Shown: positions 34,691-43,607 of the stretch, in pieces | Layout of the letters: each line of letters begins with the position of its first letter | Position numbering within the stretch: position 1 is the stretch's first letter | From: Owenweeksia sp965214115 | Lineage (GTDB): Bacteria; Bacteroidota; Bacteroidia; Flavobacteriales; Schleiferiaceae | DNA: 64,000 bases | Direction of reading: 5' to 3' | Assembly (NCBI GenBank): GCA_965214115.1 | Contig: CBDCAU010000009.1 | Coordinates: 365,222-429,221 of the forward strand | Made by a program: the position numbers and the translations under genes | Notes under the pieces: generated by a model | Seen by the model: the letters and a program-made list of their open reading frames with translations, nothing else | Database searches by the model: none | Told to the model about the DNA's origin: nothing

Positions 34691-34764
34691 TAAATCAGCG
34701 AAATGAATATTACCCTATCAGGCTGACTTCCAAAAAATAGTAGAACTTTGCCAAAAAGAAATTA

Positions 34765-35316
34765 ATGAGCCTAATATTCAACAGAGACAGCCGGAATCCA
34801 ATTTTGGGCGGCGCCGTGGTCACCACATTGGGATTAACGGCAGCTGTATTAATTGGCACGATAAAAGGCTACGAAGCCAAGCAATTTTTGTCCAATTCAC
34901 AGCAAAACATTAATATGCTTTGCAACACGATTGTGTTGGCTTCGGCGACTATTTTGGCGTTATTGTTCACGGTATTGGGATTGACATCAGGGACGGAAAT
35001 TGACCTTAAAGCAAGATTCTATCGCAGGATAAAACAATTGGCACTTTTTGACACCATTGTATTTGTCATAACAATTGTCATATTTTTGAGCCTGAATTTC
35101 CCCATCGCCAAGTCGGGTGATGTACCGCCGATTTGGTATCAAGTCATTTACTATGTTACAGCCGTGGCGGCTTCCATCATCGGCGGACTGATAGTTACGG
35201 TGATCCTTCTGCTCTATTCCACCATCAGTGATTTGATACATATTTTAGGGTATGACGATGACCATTATATGGCGGATTTGGAAGAGGAAAAAGATGAAGA
35301 TTTGAAGAATGAATAA
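34765..35316 (+). CDS. membrane protein, four helices, unknown
   Basis: This 183-residue protein has helices at about 15-35, 55-75, 93-110 and 128-152, then a highly acidic tail (YDDDHYMADLEEEKDEDLKNE outline). There is no recognised domain. The ATG at 34765 begins a short cytoplasmic leader. It stands alone between repeats and the T9SS protein gene. Confidence 0.72.
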   Translation: MSLIFNRDSRNPILGGAVVTTLGLTAAVLIGTIKGYEAKQFLSNSQQNINMLCNTIVLASATILALLFTVLGLTSGTEIDLKARFYRRIKQLALFDTIVFVITIVIFLSLNFPIAKSGDVPPIWYQVIYYVTAVAASIIGGLIVTVILLLYSTISDLIHILGYDDDHYMADLEEEKDEDLKNE

Positions 35317-35470
35317 GTGGATTTGAGAAATACTCAAAGCGATGTGATTGTACATTTTTAGGTTGCATTTTTATTCTAATTCAGGCAACCTATTAATTAC
35401 AGTGAGTCTGAACAATCGTTATTCGCCCCTCTCAGCGATACTTTTTATTTACAAAATTTACTACATTCTT

Positions 35471-37144
35471 ATGAAAAAAATCTACTTTTTTGCCATTTTA
35501 TTAATGATTGGGTCTATCACCTTTGCCCAAAAATCCTCTCAGTTTTTAGCGCATTGGCATTCTGGCAACCCTGCGGGCGAAGTGGGAATCCGCAAAACCG
35601 CGCAAGGGCCATCGGGGGAATTTTTGATAGTGGGCGATTATGACGTTTCCGTGCAGATCGGCGCGAACACCGCTGCCAACGCTAATCACAGCCATTATCT
35701 GATGAAACTGGACGCCAGCGGAAACCATCAATGGACGGTTACTTTTGGCAATCCCAATTATATGTTCATCCAAGATTTGGAAGTGGCCGATGACGGCTCG
35801 GTTTTCATTTCCGGCAATTTTGAAGATAGCATTTCCATCCAAAATTACAGTCGCCAAGATGCTGGTTTTCAGCCTTTTTTATGGAAAATCAATTCATCCG
35901 GAAATTTTGAGTTTGCGCTGGATTTTCGTTCCAATCCAAATAAGATTGCGCGGCCAAGATTCTCGGTGGCCAATGGCGGACTTACCGTAACGATGGCGGC
36001 CGACGACTCGCTAAACTTTGGGTTTGGCTTCCCCAGTTTGCTTCCAAACCGCTCGCCCAACCAAGTGGCTTTTTTGGGACAATACGATTACCAAGGAAAT
36101 CTTTTGTCGTTTGAAAATTTCGATTCTCCAGATGATTTTTTTATAACGGAGACCGACCGTTTGGATGCCAACCGTTTGCTCCTCCAGGTCCTTGTTGACG
36201 ATTCCGATTCTCTCTATTTTGGCTCCACCTATTTTGCGGGCAATGCGAAGAAGGGGACTTGGTTTTTTGAACTGGACAGCAGCTTTCAAGTGATCCAAAG
36301 CCACTTTATCGAATTCACAAATTCGGCGGGTTTCCGTTATCACGGAAAAACCGATTCCGGCGATTTGATGTTTGCTGGCGGCTTTTCGGGAATTATCACC
36401 GATGGGAATTTTAGCATACAAAATCAAAACGCGCCGGGGAACAACCTCTTCTTCGGCGATGGACTATATATGGTTTTGAATCAGAATTTGGCGCCCATAC
36501 TTTTGGAAAGCACAGGCGTAAAAGACAACAACGATAATATTTCGGGCATCGCCGAATTGGGTGGACATTATTTTATAAGTGGTTCATCTTCAGATGGAAT
36601 TTTGCTTTACCGAGGCGACACTTTAATGAACAACACGACCAGCGAAGCTTATGTATTGCAAGTGGACAAAAACGGCGATCCTCAAAATTTTTATCGAACC
36701 GAAAGCAATAGTCTTTTGACGGGACAAACCCGATTCCTGAGCCTTTATAAAAAAGATCCGAAAACCTTGGCAGTAACCGGAACTTCCAACAATAATGTAG
36801 TCATCAACGGAAGCGACACCTTGAACCGGATGAGCCTGCGCGACGGTTTTATCTGGACTTTGACCGACCCCAATATCGGGCTCAGCGAATTTTCCAACCA
36901 TCAAAATTCAACGGCTGGGTTTTATCCCAATCCAGCCAATGAAAAAATAAACCTTCATCACAGCTTAGTGAGTGCAAAAGATTGGCATTTAAGAGTTTAC
37001 GGAATGGATGGAAGCGTAATAAGGGAAACTTCCCACTCCGATTCTTCGTTTGAAATTTCCGGATTAAAACTGGGGTTCTACATCTTTGAACTTCGGTCAG
37101 GAAATAAATCTTTGATTGCTCGGCAAAAGGTTTTAGTGCAATAA
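35471..37144 (+). CDS. secreted protein with T9SS C-terminal sorting domain
   Basis: This 557-residue protein has a signal peptide (MKKIYFFAILLMIGSITFAQ) and a long beta-rich region of repeated blades (for example LMKLDASGNHQWTVTFGN and FLWKINSSGNFEFALDF), which suggests a propeller like SBBP or Kelch types. A sorting domain follows (FYPNPANEKINLHHSL to SLIARQKVLVQ). It should be exported by the type IX system and attached or released. The frame is open to 35348, but the ATG at 35471 begins the signal peptide. Function is unknown. The 154 bases upstream hold no other feature I can support. Confidence 0.85.
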   Translation: MKKIYFFAILLMIGSITFAQKSSQFLAHWHSGNPAGEVGIRKTAQGPSGEFLIVGDYDVSVQIGANTAANANHSHYLMKLDASGNHQWTVTFGNPNYMFIQDLEVADDGSVFISGNFEDSISIQNYSRQDAGFQPFLWKINSSGNFEFALDFRSNPNKIARPRFSVANGGLTVTMAADDSLNFGFGFPSLLPNRSPNQVAFLGQYDYQGNLLSFENFDSPDDFFITETDRLDANRLLLQVLVDDSDSLYFGSTYFAGNAKKGTWFFELDSSFQVIQSHFIEFTNSAGFRYHGKTDSGDLMFAGGFSGIITDGNFSIQNQNAPGNNLFFGDGLYMVLNQNLAPILLESTGVKDNNDNISGIAELGGHYFISGSSSDGILLYRGDTLMNNTTSEAYVLQVDKNGDPQNFYRTESNSLLTGQTRFLSLYKKDPKTLAVTGTSNNNVVINGSDTLNRMSLRDGFIWTLTDPNIGLSEFSNHQNSTAGFYPNPANEKINLHHSLVSAKDWHLRVYGMDGSVIRETSHSDSSFEISGLKLGFYIFELRSGNKSLIARQKVLVQ

Positions 37145-37164
37145 GAGCAGCTTATTTAAGATAT

Positions 37165-37722
37165 TCAAAATATCTCTGGATTATAATTCTTGGGATGTTT
37201 TCCTTTCCACGGTCGATATTTTTCTTGGATGTAGAACATATCTTTCTTGAAATCGCCCGTTGGTTGATATACTTCCATCACGCCCGCTTCCTTTTTTTCA
37301 TAGTCCAAATAGCCGAACGAAATCGGGACGTTCGCTTCCATCGCGATGCGGTAAAATCCGGTGCGCCATTTTTCGGCGGGTCTGCGCGTACCCTCGGCGG
37401 GGACTAAAATGACCATCTCTTTATTTTCTTGTAATAATTTGATAGCCAAGTCGGTAAGTTTGTTTTTCTTTTTGGAACGGTCAACACCGATGGCGCCCGT
37501 CCAGCGGAAGAACCAGCCGAAGAGTCCGGTGGTGTACTCACTTTTGATGAAATATTTCAGCGGCACGCCCATAATCCAAAAGGTAGCCAAGGCAATGGGG
37601 AAATCCCAGTTGGAAGTGTGCGGCGCGGCCACCATCACGGAGTGGCGCATTTGCGGCGTGACTCGCGCGGTAACGCGCCAGCCGAGGGTTTTCAGGAAAA
37701 TTTGGGCGAGGAATTTTTTCAA
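37165..37722 (-). CDS. lysophospholipid acyltransferase family protein
   Basis: This 185-residue protein belongs to the PlsC-like acyltransferase family, with the HX4D box PHTSNWDF, the second motif (GAIGVDRSKKKN) and an EGTRR block at the acceptor site. A short hydrophobic N-terminus allows membrane contact. Its C-terminus lies 20 bases from the T9SS gene on the opposite strand. The acyl acceptor is unknown. Confidence 0.88.
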   Translation of the reverse strand: MKKFLAQIFLKTLGWRVTARVTPQMRHSVMVAAPHTSNWDFPIALATFWIMGVPLKYFIKSEYTTGLFGWFFRWTGAIGVDRSKKKNKLTDLAIKLLQENKEMVILVPAEGTRRPAEKWRTGFYRIAMEANVPISFGYLDYEKKEAGVMEVYQPTGDFKKDMFYIQEKYRPWKGKHPKNYNPEIF

Positions 37723-37824
37723 AAAGAAAGACTTAAAATCTCAGATGTAGCAAACCGAGGGCGGGGAAATTGGTTTGCAATCCCACAGAATTCGCACCTT
37801 TGCTCGAAACGCATTTTTACAAAA

Positions 37825-39186
37825 ATGGCCACCGATTTATTTGACGATTTTCCCAAACAAGATTTTGCAGATTGGAAAGCCAAAATCCAGAAAGACCTGA
37901 AAGGCAAGGACTTCCAAAGTTTGGTTTCGGAAACCGAGGACGGGATTTCCATCCAGCCGATTTATCATCCCGATAATTTTAATGCTGAAAACCAGCCCTT
38001 TAAATCCAAAGTGAAGTGGGACAAATGCCAAGAACTTTTTGTGGCGGATGAAAAAGCCGCCAACCGAGAAGCGCTTGACCATTTGAATCGCGGCGCTACT
38101 TCCCTCCTATTTTATTTGTATGGAAATGCGGATTTGGAAGTGCTTTTAAAAGATATTTTGATTGAGCATATCCGCATCAATTTTGTAGTGGAAGGCGATG
38201 CGGAAATATTGGTTGAAAATTTTAAAAATCTTATCCAAGATCGAAATTTAGAGGAAGTAGAAATTGCGGGTTCTTTGAATATATATTGTCTCGAAAATTT
38301 AGCACGAACAGGGAATTGGTTTCAAGATGAAAAATCCGATCTTAAACGCATTCAAAATCTAAACGAAAAACTGCCCCACGATTTCCGTGGGATTTGCATC
38401 AATGTCAATCTTTTTGCCAATGCGGGCGCTACTTTGGCGCAGCAACTCGGTATTTCTTTGGCGATGATTTATGAATATGTCCATCGTTTGGAATTGCAAA
38501 ATGCGAATTCCTTTTGGGTAAATTTTGCGGTCGGTTCAGATTATTTTGGGGAAATTGCCAAGCTACGCGCTTTCCGCCGTTTGTGGGATTTTTTGTTGCA
38601 AGAATTAGAAGTAAAACATTCAGAACCATTTATTTATACCGAAACCGCCCTCCGCAACAAAACCATCAAAGACGGTTACAACAATATGATTCGCACGACT
38701 TCCGAAACGATGGCCGCCATCATCGGCGGGGCGAATGAAATTTCCGTGAAAGGTTTCAACCACACCTTCAAAGAACCGGATTTCTTCGGCGAGCGCATCG
38801 CCAAAAACCAGCAATCCATTTTGGAACACGAAAGTCATTTTGACGAAATTTCAGATTTAGCGCAAGGCAGTTATTTTATTGAAAATCTAACCGAGGAATT
38901 GTGCAAAAAAGGCTGGCAATTTTTTAAAGAAATAGAAGCCCAAAATGGATATGTAGAATCTTTAAAAAATGGATGGTTGCAAAACGAAATAAAAAATTCG
39001 GCAAAAAGAGAACAAAAATCTTTTGATGAAAAAAGTAAGGTTTTGATTGGGGCGAATGTATTTTCTAAAGAAGATGAGGATTTGAAAAAAGTGATTGAAA
39101 TGGGGATGTTTTTTAGGGAAAGCGGGAAGGAGACTTTGGTGAAGGCGTTGGAAGTGAGGCGGTTGGCGGAGGAGGTGGAGAAATGA
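37825..39186 (+). CDS. mutA: methylmalonyl-CoA mutase small subunit
   Basis: This 453-residue protein is homologous to the catalytic barrel of methylmalonyl-CoA mutase (DFADWKAKIQKDLKGKDF, QPIYHPD, EISVKGFNHTF) but lacks the B12-binding domain, as expected of the non-catalytic small subunit. It pairs with MutB, encoded 425 bases downstream, to interconvert methylmalonyl-CoA and succinyl-CoA. I start at the ATG at 37825; the longer frame crosses the divergent acyltransferase gene. CACCTTTG at 37795-37802 with TTTG 17 bases before it is a near-consensus promoter. Confidence 0.92.
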   Translation: MATDLFDDFPKQDFADWKAKIQKDLKGKDFQSLVSETEDGISIQPIYHPDNFNAENQPFKSKVKWDKCQELFVADEKAANREALDHLNRGATSLLFYLYGNADLEVLLKDILIEHIRINFVVEGDAEILVENFKNLIQDRNLEEVEIAGSLNIYCLENLARTGNWFQDEKSDLKRIQNLNEKLPHDFRGICINVNLFANAGATLAQQLGISLAMIYEYVHRLELQNANSFWVNFAVGSDYFGEIAKLRAFRRLWDFLLQELEVKHSEPFIYTETALRNKTIKDGYNNMIRTTSETMAAIIGGANEISVKGFNHTFKEPDFFGERIAKNQQSILEHESHFDEISDLAQGSYFIENLTEELCKKGWQFFKEIEAQNGYVESLKNGWLQNEIKNSAKREQKSFDEKSKVLIGANVFSKEDEDLKKVIEMGMFFRESGKETLVKALEVRRLAEEVEK

Positions 39187-39560
39187 CCTCACCCCTGCCT
39201 ATGCCGGCAGGCAGGCTCGTCCCCTCTCCTTTTGGGAGAGGGGTGGCTGCGGTGGAAAGTGGGGGTGGAAAGGTGGTGGGTGAGAGGCACGCTGTCCCCC
39301 TCTTTGAGGGGGTGCCGAGGAACGAGGCGGGGAGGTTTTTATAGTTGGAGATATGAATTGTATATATCCAAAATGAAACTGGCGACGACTGAAAACAGTC
39401 GCCAAAACCACCCCTCCTCGCTTCGCAAGGAGGGGAGCGGGCCACGGAAGAAACTTACGGGCAACCCTAACCAACTGGCAAAAGCGACGGCCTAGCTCCC
39501 TTCCTCAATTTTTGAGGAGCGGTGAAAACTCCGACTGTCCTCAGTCGTCGGGATTTTCGG
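39187..39560. repeat. intergenic repeat cluster between mutA and mutB
   Basis: This is a gene-free stretch of several repeat modules. CCTGCCTATGCCGGCAGGCAGG is a palindrome. TCCCCTCTCCTTTTGGGAGA follows, with a GTCCCCCTC...GAGGGGG hairpin at about 39291-39312. GTGCCGAGGAACGAGGCGGGG at 39311-39331 is identical to DNA inside mnmD at 49767-49787. GCGACGACTG...CAGTCGCC and CCCCTCCTCGCTTCGCAAGGAGGGG hairpins end the cluster. Strong structure here would be expected to lower mutB readthrough. Confidence 0.7.
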
Positions 39561-39610
39561 GGTGGTGGTTCTTATTTTTTAAAAAAAATTATAGCGAAAG
39601 TATATAAATT

Positions 39611-41743
39611 ATGACCCGAAAAAACTTCCAAAACACCGACTACCAAAACGTTTCCAATAAAAACAAGGAAGCCACCACCACTTGGAAAACCCCCGAGGAA
39701 ATCGAAGTGCCGAACCGATTTTCCAAAGAGGATTTTGAAAAACTGAACCACGCCCATTTTGTGGCGGGGCTGCCGCCCTATTTGCGGGGGCCGTATTCTA
39801 CGATGTACGTTTCGCGGCCGTGGACGATTCGGCAGTACGCGGGTTTTTCGACGGCGGAAGAATCGAACGCCTTTTATAGAAGGAACTTGGCGGCGGGGCA
39901 AAAAGGGCTTTCGGTGGCTTTTGATTTGGCGACGCACCGTGGCTATGATTCTGACCACGAGCGGGTTGTCGGTGATGTGGGAAAAGCGGGCGTGGCGATT
40001 GATTCCGTGGAGGATATGAAAATTTTGTTCGACCAGATTCCGCTCGGCGAAATGTCCGTTTCGATGACGATGAACGGCGCGGTGATTCCGATTATGGCGT
40101 TTTACATCGTGGCGGCGGAGGAATCTGGCGTGGACGCGGCGCAACTTTCCGGCACCATCCAAAACGACATTTTGAAGGAATTTATGGTGCGGAACACCTA
40201 CATCTATCCGCCGCTGCCGTCGATGAAAATCGTGGCCGATATTTTTGAGTTTACCAAGGAAAATATGCCGCGCTTCAACAGCATTTCGGTGAGCGGCTAC
40301 CATATGCACGAGGCGGGCGCCACGGCGGATTTGGAACTGGCCTACACGCTGGCGGACGGGATGGAATACCTGCGCGCGGGCATCGAAGCGGGCTTGGACA
40401 TCGACGATTTTGCGCCGCGCATTTCGTTTTTTTGGGGCATCGGGATGAACCATTTTATGGAAATCGCCAAGATGCGCGCCGCGCGGATGCTCTGGGCGAA
40501 AATCACCAAAGAAATGGGCGCGAAAAACCCAAAAAGTATGGCGCTGCGGACGCACTGCCAGACCAGCGGCTACAGCCTGACCGAGCAAGACCCGTACAAC
40601 AACGTGGCGCGGACGACCATCGAAGCAATGGCGGCGGTGTTTGGCGGCACGCAGAGTTTGCACACCAATTCGCTGGACGAGGCGATTGCGCTGCCGACGG
40701 ATTTTTCGGCGCGGATTGCGCGGAACACGCAGCTTATTTTGCAAAAAGAATTGGGACTGACCGCCACCGTGGACCCGTGGGGCGGCAGTTATTATGTGGA
40801 ATTTTTGACGGAGAAAATCGCGGAAAAAGCGTGGGAGTTGATTCAGGAAATCGAGGAGCTGGGCGGGATGGCGAAAGCGATTGAGACGGGTTTGCCGAAA
40901 ATGCGCATCGAGGAAGCGGCCGCCAAAAAACAGGCGCGGATTGACAGCGGCCACGAGAAAATCATCGGCGTGAATCTCTATCAAAATGAAAAAGAAGAGC
41001 CGCTGGAATTGCGGGATGTGGATAACCAAGAAGTGCGCCGCCAGCAAGTGGAGCGGCTGGAAAAAATCAAAAACGAGCGGGACGAAAAAGCGGTGCAGAA
41101 AAGTCTGGGCGATTTGGAAAATACCGCGCGGACGGGCGATGGAAATTTGTTGCAAAAAGCCACCGAAGCCGCGCGCCACCGCGCCACGCTGGGCGAAATC
41201 AGCTTGGCGATGGAGAAAGTTTTTGGCCGCTACACCGCAACCATCCGCAGTATTTCCGGCGTTTATTCCAATGAAATGAAACAGGACGAAAAATTTATAA
41301 AAACACAAAAATTGGCCGATAAATTCGAGGAGTTGGAAGGCCGCCGCCCGCGCATTATGATTGCCAAAATGGGGCAAGACGGCCACGACCGCGGCGCGAA
41401 GGTGGTGGCGACTTCTTTTGCGGATTTGGGTTTTGACGTGGATATCGGGCCGCTCTTCCAAACGCCCGCCGAAGCCGCGAAGCAAGCCGTGGAAAACGAT
41501 GTGCACATTTTGGGCGTGTCCAGCTTGGCGGCGGGCCACAAGACGCTGGTTCCGCAGGTTTTGGAGGAATTGAAGAAGCACGGCCGCGATGATATTTTGG
41601 TGATTGCCGGCGGCGTGATTCCGCAGAACGATTACCAGTTTTTGTTTGACAAAGGTGTGGCGGGGGTTTTCGGGCCGGGGACAGTGATTGCGGATGCGGC
41701 GGGTAGGATTTTGGAGAGGATGATGGAGGGGAGTGATGAATAG
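39611..41743 (+). CDS. mutB: methylmalonyl-CoA mutase large (catalytic) subunit
   Basis: This 710-residue enzyme uses adenosylcobalamin to isomerise methylmalonyl-CoA and succinyl-CoA. The N-terminal barrel (PYLRGPYSTMYVSRPWTIRQ) holds the CoA tunnel. The C-terminal domain carries the base-off B12 motif DGHDRG, and GVSSLAAGHKT and GGVIPQND. Length fits the family. It is translated from the ATG at 39611 after the repeat cluster. With mutA it supports propionate or odd-chain/branched-chain catabolism, or propionate formation in reverse. Confidence 0.96.
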   Translation: MTRKNFQNTDYQNVSNKNKEATTTWKTPEEIEVPNRFSKEDFEKLNHAHFVAGLPPYLRGPYSTMYVSRPWTIRQYAGFSTAEESNAFYRRNLAAGQKGLSVAFDLATHRGYDSDHERVVGDVGKAGVAIDSVEDMKILFDQIPLGEMSVSMTMNGAVIPIMAFYIVAAEESGVDAAQLSGTIQNDILKEFMVRNTYIYPPLPSMKIVADIFEFTKENMPRFNSISVSGYHMHEAGATADLELAYTLADGMEYLRAGIEAGLDIDDFAPRISFFWGIGMNHFMEIAKMRAARMLWAKITKEMGAKNPKSMALRTHCQTSGYSLTEQDPYNNVARTTIEAMAAVFGGTQSLHTNSLDEAIALPTDFSARIARNTQLILQKELGLTATVDPWGGSYYVEFLTEKIAEKAWELIQEIEELGGMAKAIETGLPKMRIEEAAAKKQARIDSGHEKIIGVNLYQNEKEEPLELRDVDNQEVRRQQVERLEKIKNERDEKAVQKSLGDLENTARTGDGNLLQKATEAARHRATLGEISLAMEKVFGRYTATIRSISGVYSNEMKQDEKFIKTQKLADKFEELEGRRPRIMIAKMGQDGHDRGAKVVATSFADLGFDVDIGPLFQTPAEAAKQAVENDVHILGVSSLAAGHKTLVPQVLEELKKHGRDDILVIAGGVIPQNDYQFLFDKGVAGVFGPGTVIADAAGRILERMMEGSDE

Positions 41744-41815
41744 GTAATAATGAATAAGTAATTGGTAATTGGTAATTGGTAATTGGTAATTGGTAATCGA
41801 TAATTGGGTAATTCG
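41741..41815. repeat. 7-base tandem repeat after mutB
   Basis: About five copies of AATTGGT lie at 41760-41796, flanked by TAATAATGAATAAGTAA and TAATTGGGTAATTCGTAAT variants. It is slippage-prone and may vary in copy number between strains. It resembles the AT repeat at 33740-33790. Confidence 0.75.
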
Positions 41816-41838
41816 TAATTTTAAGGAAATTTTTAAAT

Positions 41839-42075
41839 ATGAGTGTAGCTGAGTTGAAAACAGGAATAATGGAGAAGGTAAAGATGGCGCAAAATGAAAA
41901 ACTACTAACGAAAGTAGCTGATATTTTAAATGTTGAATTTAATCAATCTGACTTCTTTGAGCTGACAGATGATGATTGGAAAAATATCAAAACTGCACAA
42001 GCTGAATATGAGCGCGGCGAATCTTACTCCCACGAAAAGAAAAAGGAAATAATGAAGGAATGGCTAAAAGATTAA
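41839..42075 (+). CDS. antitoxin-like protein, locus 1
   Basis: This 78-residue acidic/helical protein (MSVAELKTGIMEKVKMAQ, ELTDDDWKNIKTAQAEYERG) is similar in length and layout to the antitoxin at 42555 (MSVAEIQEKVV, HARAQIRNGQ). It overlaps the toxin frame downstream by 16 bases, exactly as the second locus does. A RelB/ParD-type antitoxin is the likely identity. It lies after mutB and a tandem repeat. Confidence 0.75.
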   Translation: MSVAELKTGIMEKVKMAQNEKLLTKVADILNVEFNQSDFFELTDDDWKNIKTAQAEYERGESYSHEKKKEIMKEWLKD

Positions 42076-42373
42076 GGTGGACTTCTAATGCGCTGCGCCA
42101 GAATCAAAAAATTTGCGATTACTGGGAAGAGCGGAACAAATCGAAAGTATATAGCCGCAAACTCGATGCGAAATTTGATGAGACTGCCGAATACTTAACC
42201 GAAAATTGGAATTGGGCATTGGGGAAGAAAACGGCGATAGAAATGTGCGGATTTATCGGGTGGAAAATTACTGGATGATTTATCAAATCTCTTATGAAGA
42301 AATTGTAATTTTAAGTATTAGGGGCGCCCAACAAGATCCCGATGAAACTGAGAGGATAATCAGAAGATTTTAA
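42060..42373 (+). pseudogene. RelE/ParE-type toxin, frameshifted, locus 1
   Basis: The first frame (72 residues: LRWTSNALRQNQKICDYWEE, KVYSRKLDAKFDET) has the RelE/ParE fold start but becomes non-homologous after ALGKKTAIE near 42240. Moving by one base restores the tail: NVRIYRVENYWMIYQIS, then ILSIRGAQQDPDETERII, ending at TAA 42371-42373. The change fits one A lost from an ATAGAAAATG context. The result is either an inactivated toxin or a sequencing error. The intact paralogue is at 42776-43105. Confidence 0.75.
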
Positions 42374-42403
42374 TAGCATTTGGAGACGGTAAGTCACTGG
42401 GGA

Positions 42404-42423
42404 AGGATTTTGGAGAGGATGAT
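42404..42423 (+). repeat. 20-base direct repeat of the mutB 3' end
   Basis: AGGATTTTGGAGAGGATGAT occurs here and at 41705-41724, inside the last codons of mutB. The two copies bracket the first toxin-antitoxin locus. They look like the footprint of insertion or local duplication next to mutB. Confidence 0.7.
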
Positions 42424-42467
42424 TAACGCGTCCTAAAACGGCGTGGCCAGTGAACGGTACGCCGTAG

Positions 42468-42487
42468 AATCGCACGGCCGTGCGATT
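42468..42487. promoter_or_regulatory. perfect 20-base palindrome before TA locus 2
   Basis: AATCGCACGGCCGTGCGATT reads the same on both strands and lies 68 bases before the second antitoxin. It could be the operator for the TA locus or a dispersed repeat. The gap 42374-42554 holds only this, the 20-base direct repeat and short AT sequence. Confidence 0.5.
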
Positions 42488-42554
42488 TTACAATGGCCAC
42501 GGAACCGCAAGACCGCCAAAATCCAATTGATTATTTTTATAAAAATTATGAAAA

Positions 42555-42791
42555 ATGAGCGTTGCAGAAATTCAAGAAAAGGTGGTTAAAAAAATTAGAC
42601 AAACTGAAGATTCAGAATTTTTAGAAATAATTGACGGAATTCTGAATGAAAATTTTAAGGAAAGTACGCCTTTAAAATTTACGCCTTCCGAGAAAAGGGC
42701 CATCGAACACGCCCGCGCCCAAATTCGCAATGGGCAATTTTTGACCGAAGAGGAAGCCAACCGCCAAGCTGAGAAATGGTTAGAAGACTGA
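42555..42791 (+). CDS. antitoxin-like protein, locus 2
   Basis: This 78-residue protein starts MSVAEIQEKVVKKIRQTEDS and has a helical C-terminal half, FTPSEKRAIEHARAQIRNGQ. It is a diverged paralogue of the locus 1 antitoxin of equal length. It overlaps the toxin gene by 16 bases, giving translational coupling. It is predicted to neutralise the RelE/ParE-type toxin and to autoregulate with it. Confidence 0.8.
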   Translation: MSVAEIQEKVVKKIRQTEDSEFLEIIDGILNENFKESTPLKFTPSEKRAIEHARAQIRNGQFLTEEEANRQAEKWLED

Positions 42792-43105
42792 TTTGGTCGG
42801 AAGTGGCGCAGGGAGAGCGCGGCGAGGCTTTTGAATTTTGGAATCAACGCACTGGCAATAAGAACTATAGCCGGAAACTAAACCGTCTTTTTAAAAAATC
42901 TCTGGGATTGCTAAAGCGGCAAGCGTGGATTGGCAAGGCCACTGAGGATGATGAATGTATTCGCTATTTGGTGGTGGAGAATTACTTGCTTTTCTATGAA
43001 ATCACTGCAAAACAAATAGAGGTGTTGGCAGTTTGGTACGGTCGCCGAGACCCTGCTGCAATGGAAAGAAGAATCAAAGAATTTGAGACTCAAAAACGTA
43101 CTTAG
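42776..43105 (+). CDS. RelE/ParE-type toxin, locus 2
   Basis: This 109-residue basic protein has the RelE/ParE pattern: RLIWSEVAQGERGEAFEFW, a central KNYSRKLNRLFKKS, and C-terminal strands YLLFYEITAKQIEVLAVWYG with a following Arg pair. Such toxins cleave mRNA at the ribosome or poison gyrase; the subgroup cannot be told here. The frame is intact, unlike locus 1. The next gene, ybaB, starts 12 bases later, so the TA locus is tucked directly against it. Confidence 0.82.
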   Translation: MVRRLIWSEVAQGERGEAFEFWNQRTGNKNYSRKLNRLFKKSLGLLKRQAWIGKATEDDECIRYLVVENYLLFYEITAKQIEVLAVWYGRRDPAAMERRIKEFETQKRT

Positions 43106-43117
43106 AAATCATTAAAA

Positions 43118-43444
43118 ATGCTCGACAAACTCCAAAATATAATGGGCAACCTACAAGACGCTCAGCAAAAAGCCGAAGAAGCCAAAAAGCGCCTCGACAA
43201 TGTGTCGCTGACGGAAGAAGGCGCGAACGGCAAGATCAAAATCCGCATCACGGGAAACCGCGAAATCAAGGACATCGAAATTGATGAAAGTTTGATGCAG
43301 GACAGTGAGGAACTGGCTGACCACTTGGTGATTACGCTGAACAAGGCCATCCAAAAAGCGACCGAAATGAACGAGCGGGAGCTGCAACAAGCGGCGGCTG
43401 GGGCGATGGACTTGGGGGAACTGGGAAAGATGTTTGGCGGATAA
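43118..43444 (+). CDS. YbaB/EbfC nucleoid-associated protein
   Basis: This 108-residue protein has the YbaB/EbfC pattern: N-terminal helix (MLDKLQNIMGNLQDAQQ), beta core (KIKIRITGNREIKDIEID), and a C-terminal helix (LADHLVITLNKAIQKATEMN) ending with Gly. It dimerises like tweezers and binds DNA. The gene is usually beside recR or dnaX, but here it stands apart, behind a toxin-antitoxin locus. Confidence 0.92.
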   Translation: MLDKLQNIMGNLQDAQQKAEEAKKRLDNVSLTEEGANGKIKIRITGNREIKDIEIDESLMQDSEELADHLVITLNKAIQKATEMNERELQQAAAGAMDLGELGKMFGG

Positions 43445-43473
43445 TTTCCACGCACCTGTCCCGTCTTTACGGG

Positions 43474-43571
43474 AGATTTCGCTGATTTCGCAGATTTTTT
43501 TTTGGTTTGCACTGTTAAGATTGAAGTCACTTTTCAGATTTTATCTGCGGTATCTGCGAAATCTGCGTGAC
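43474..43571. repeat. inverted CGCAGATTTC-type repeat
   Basis: The left arm AGATTTCGCTGATTTCGCAG and right arm TATCTGCGAAATCTGCGTGA (43550-43569) are inverted copies of the same unit. This matches a widespread style of Bacteroidota intergenic repeat. No gene lies in 43445-43607. Confidence 0.65.
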
Positions 43572-43607
43572 CAAAAACAAATTCCCCTCGGCGCGCTTTC
43601 TTAGGAA

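Noticed and set aside
37618..37824. 69-residue N-terminal extension of MutA
   Set aside because: It is antisense to the acyltransferase gene; the conserved MutA start is the ATG at 37825.
39187..39560. Small coding frames between mutA and mutB
   Set aside because: Their sequence is Pro/Gly/Arg-rich translation of repeat DNA with no start context.
42468..42487. Replication or recombination site (dif/oriC-like)
   Set aside because: No DnaA-box cluster or Xer-like arms are present; a perfect palindrome alone is not enough.
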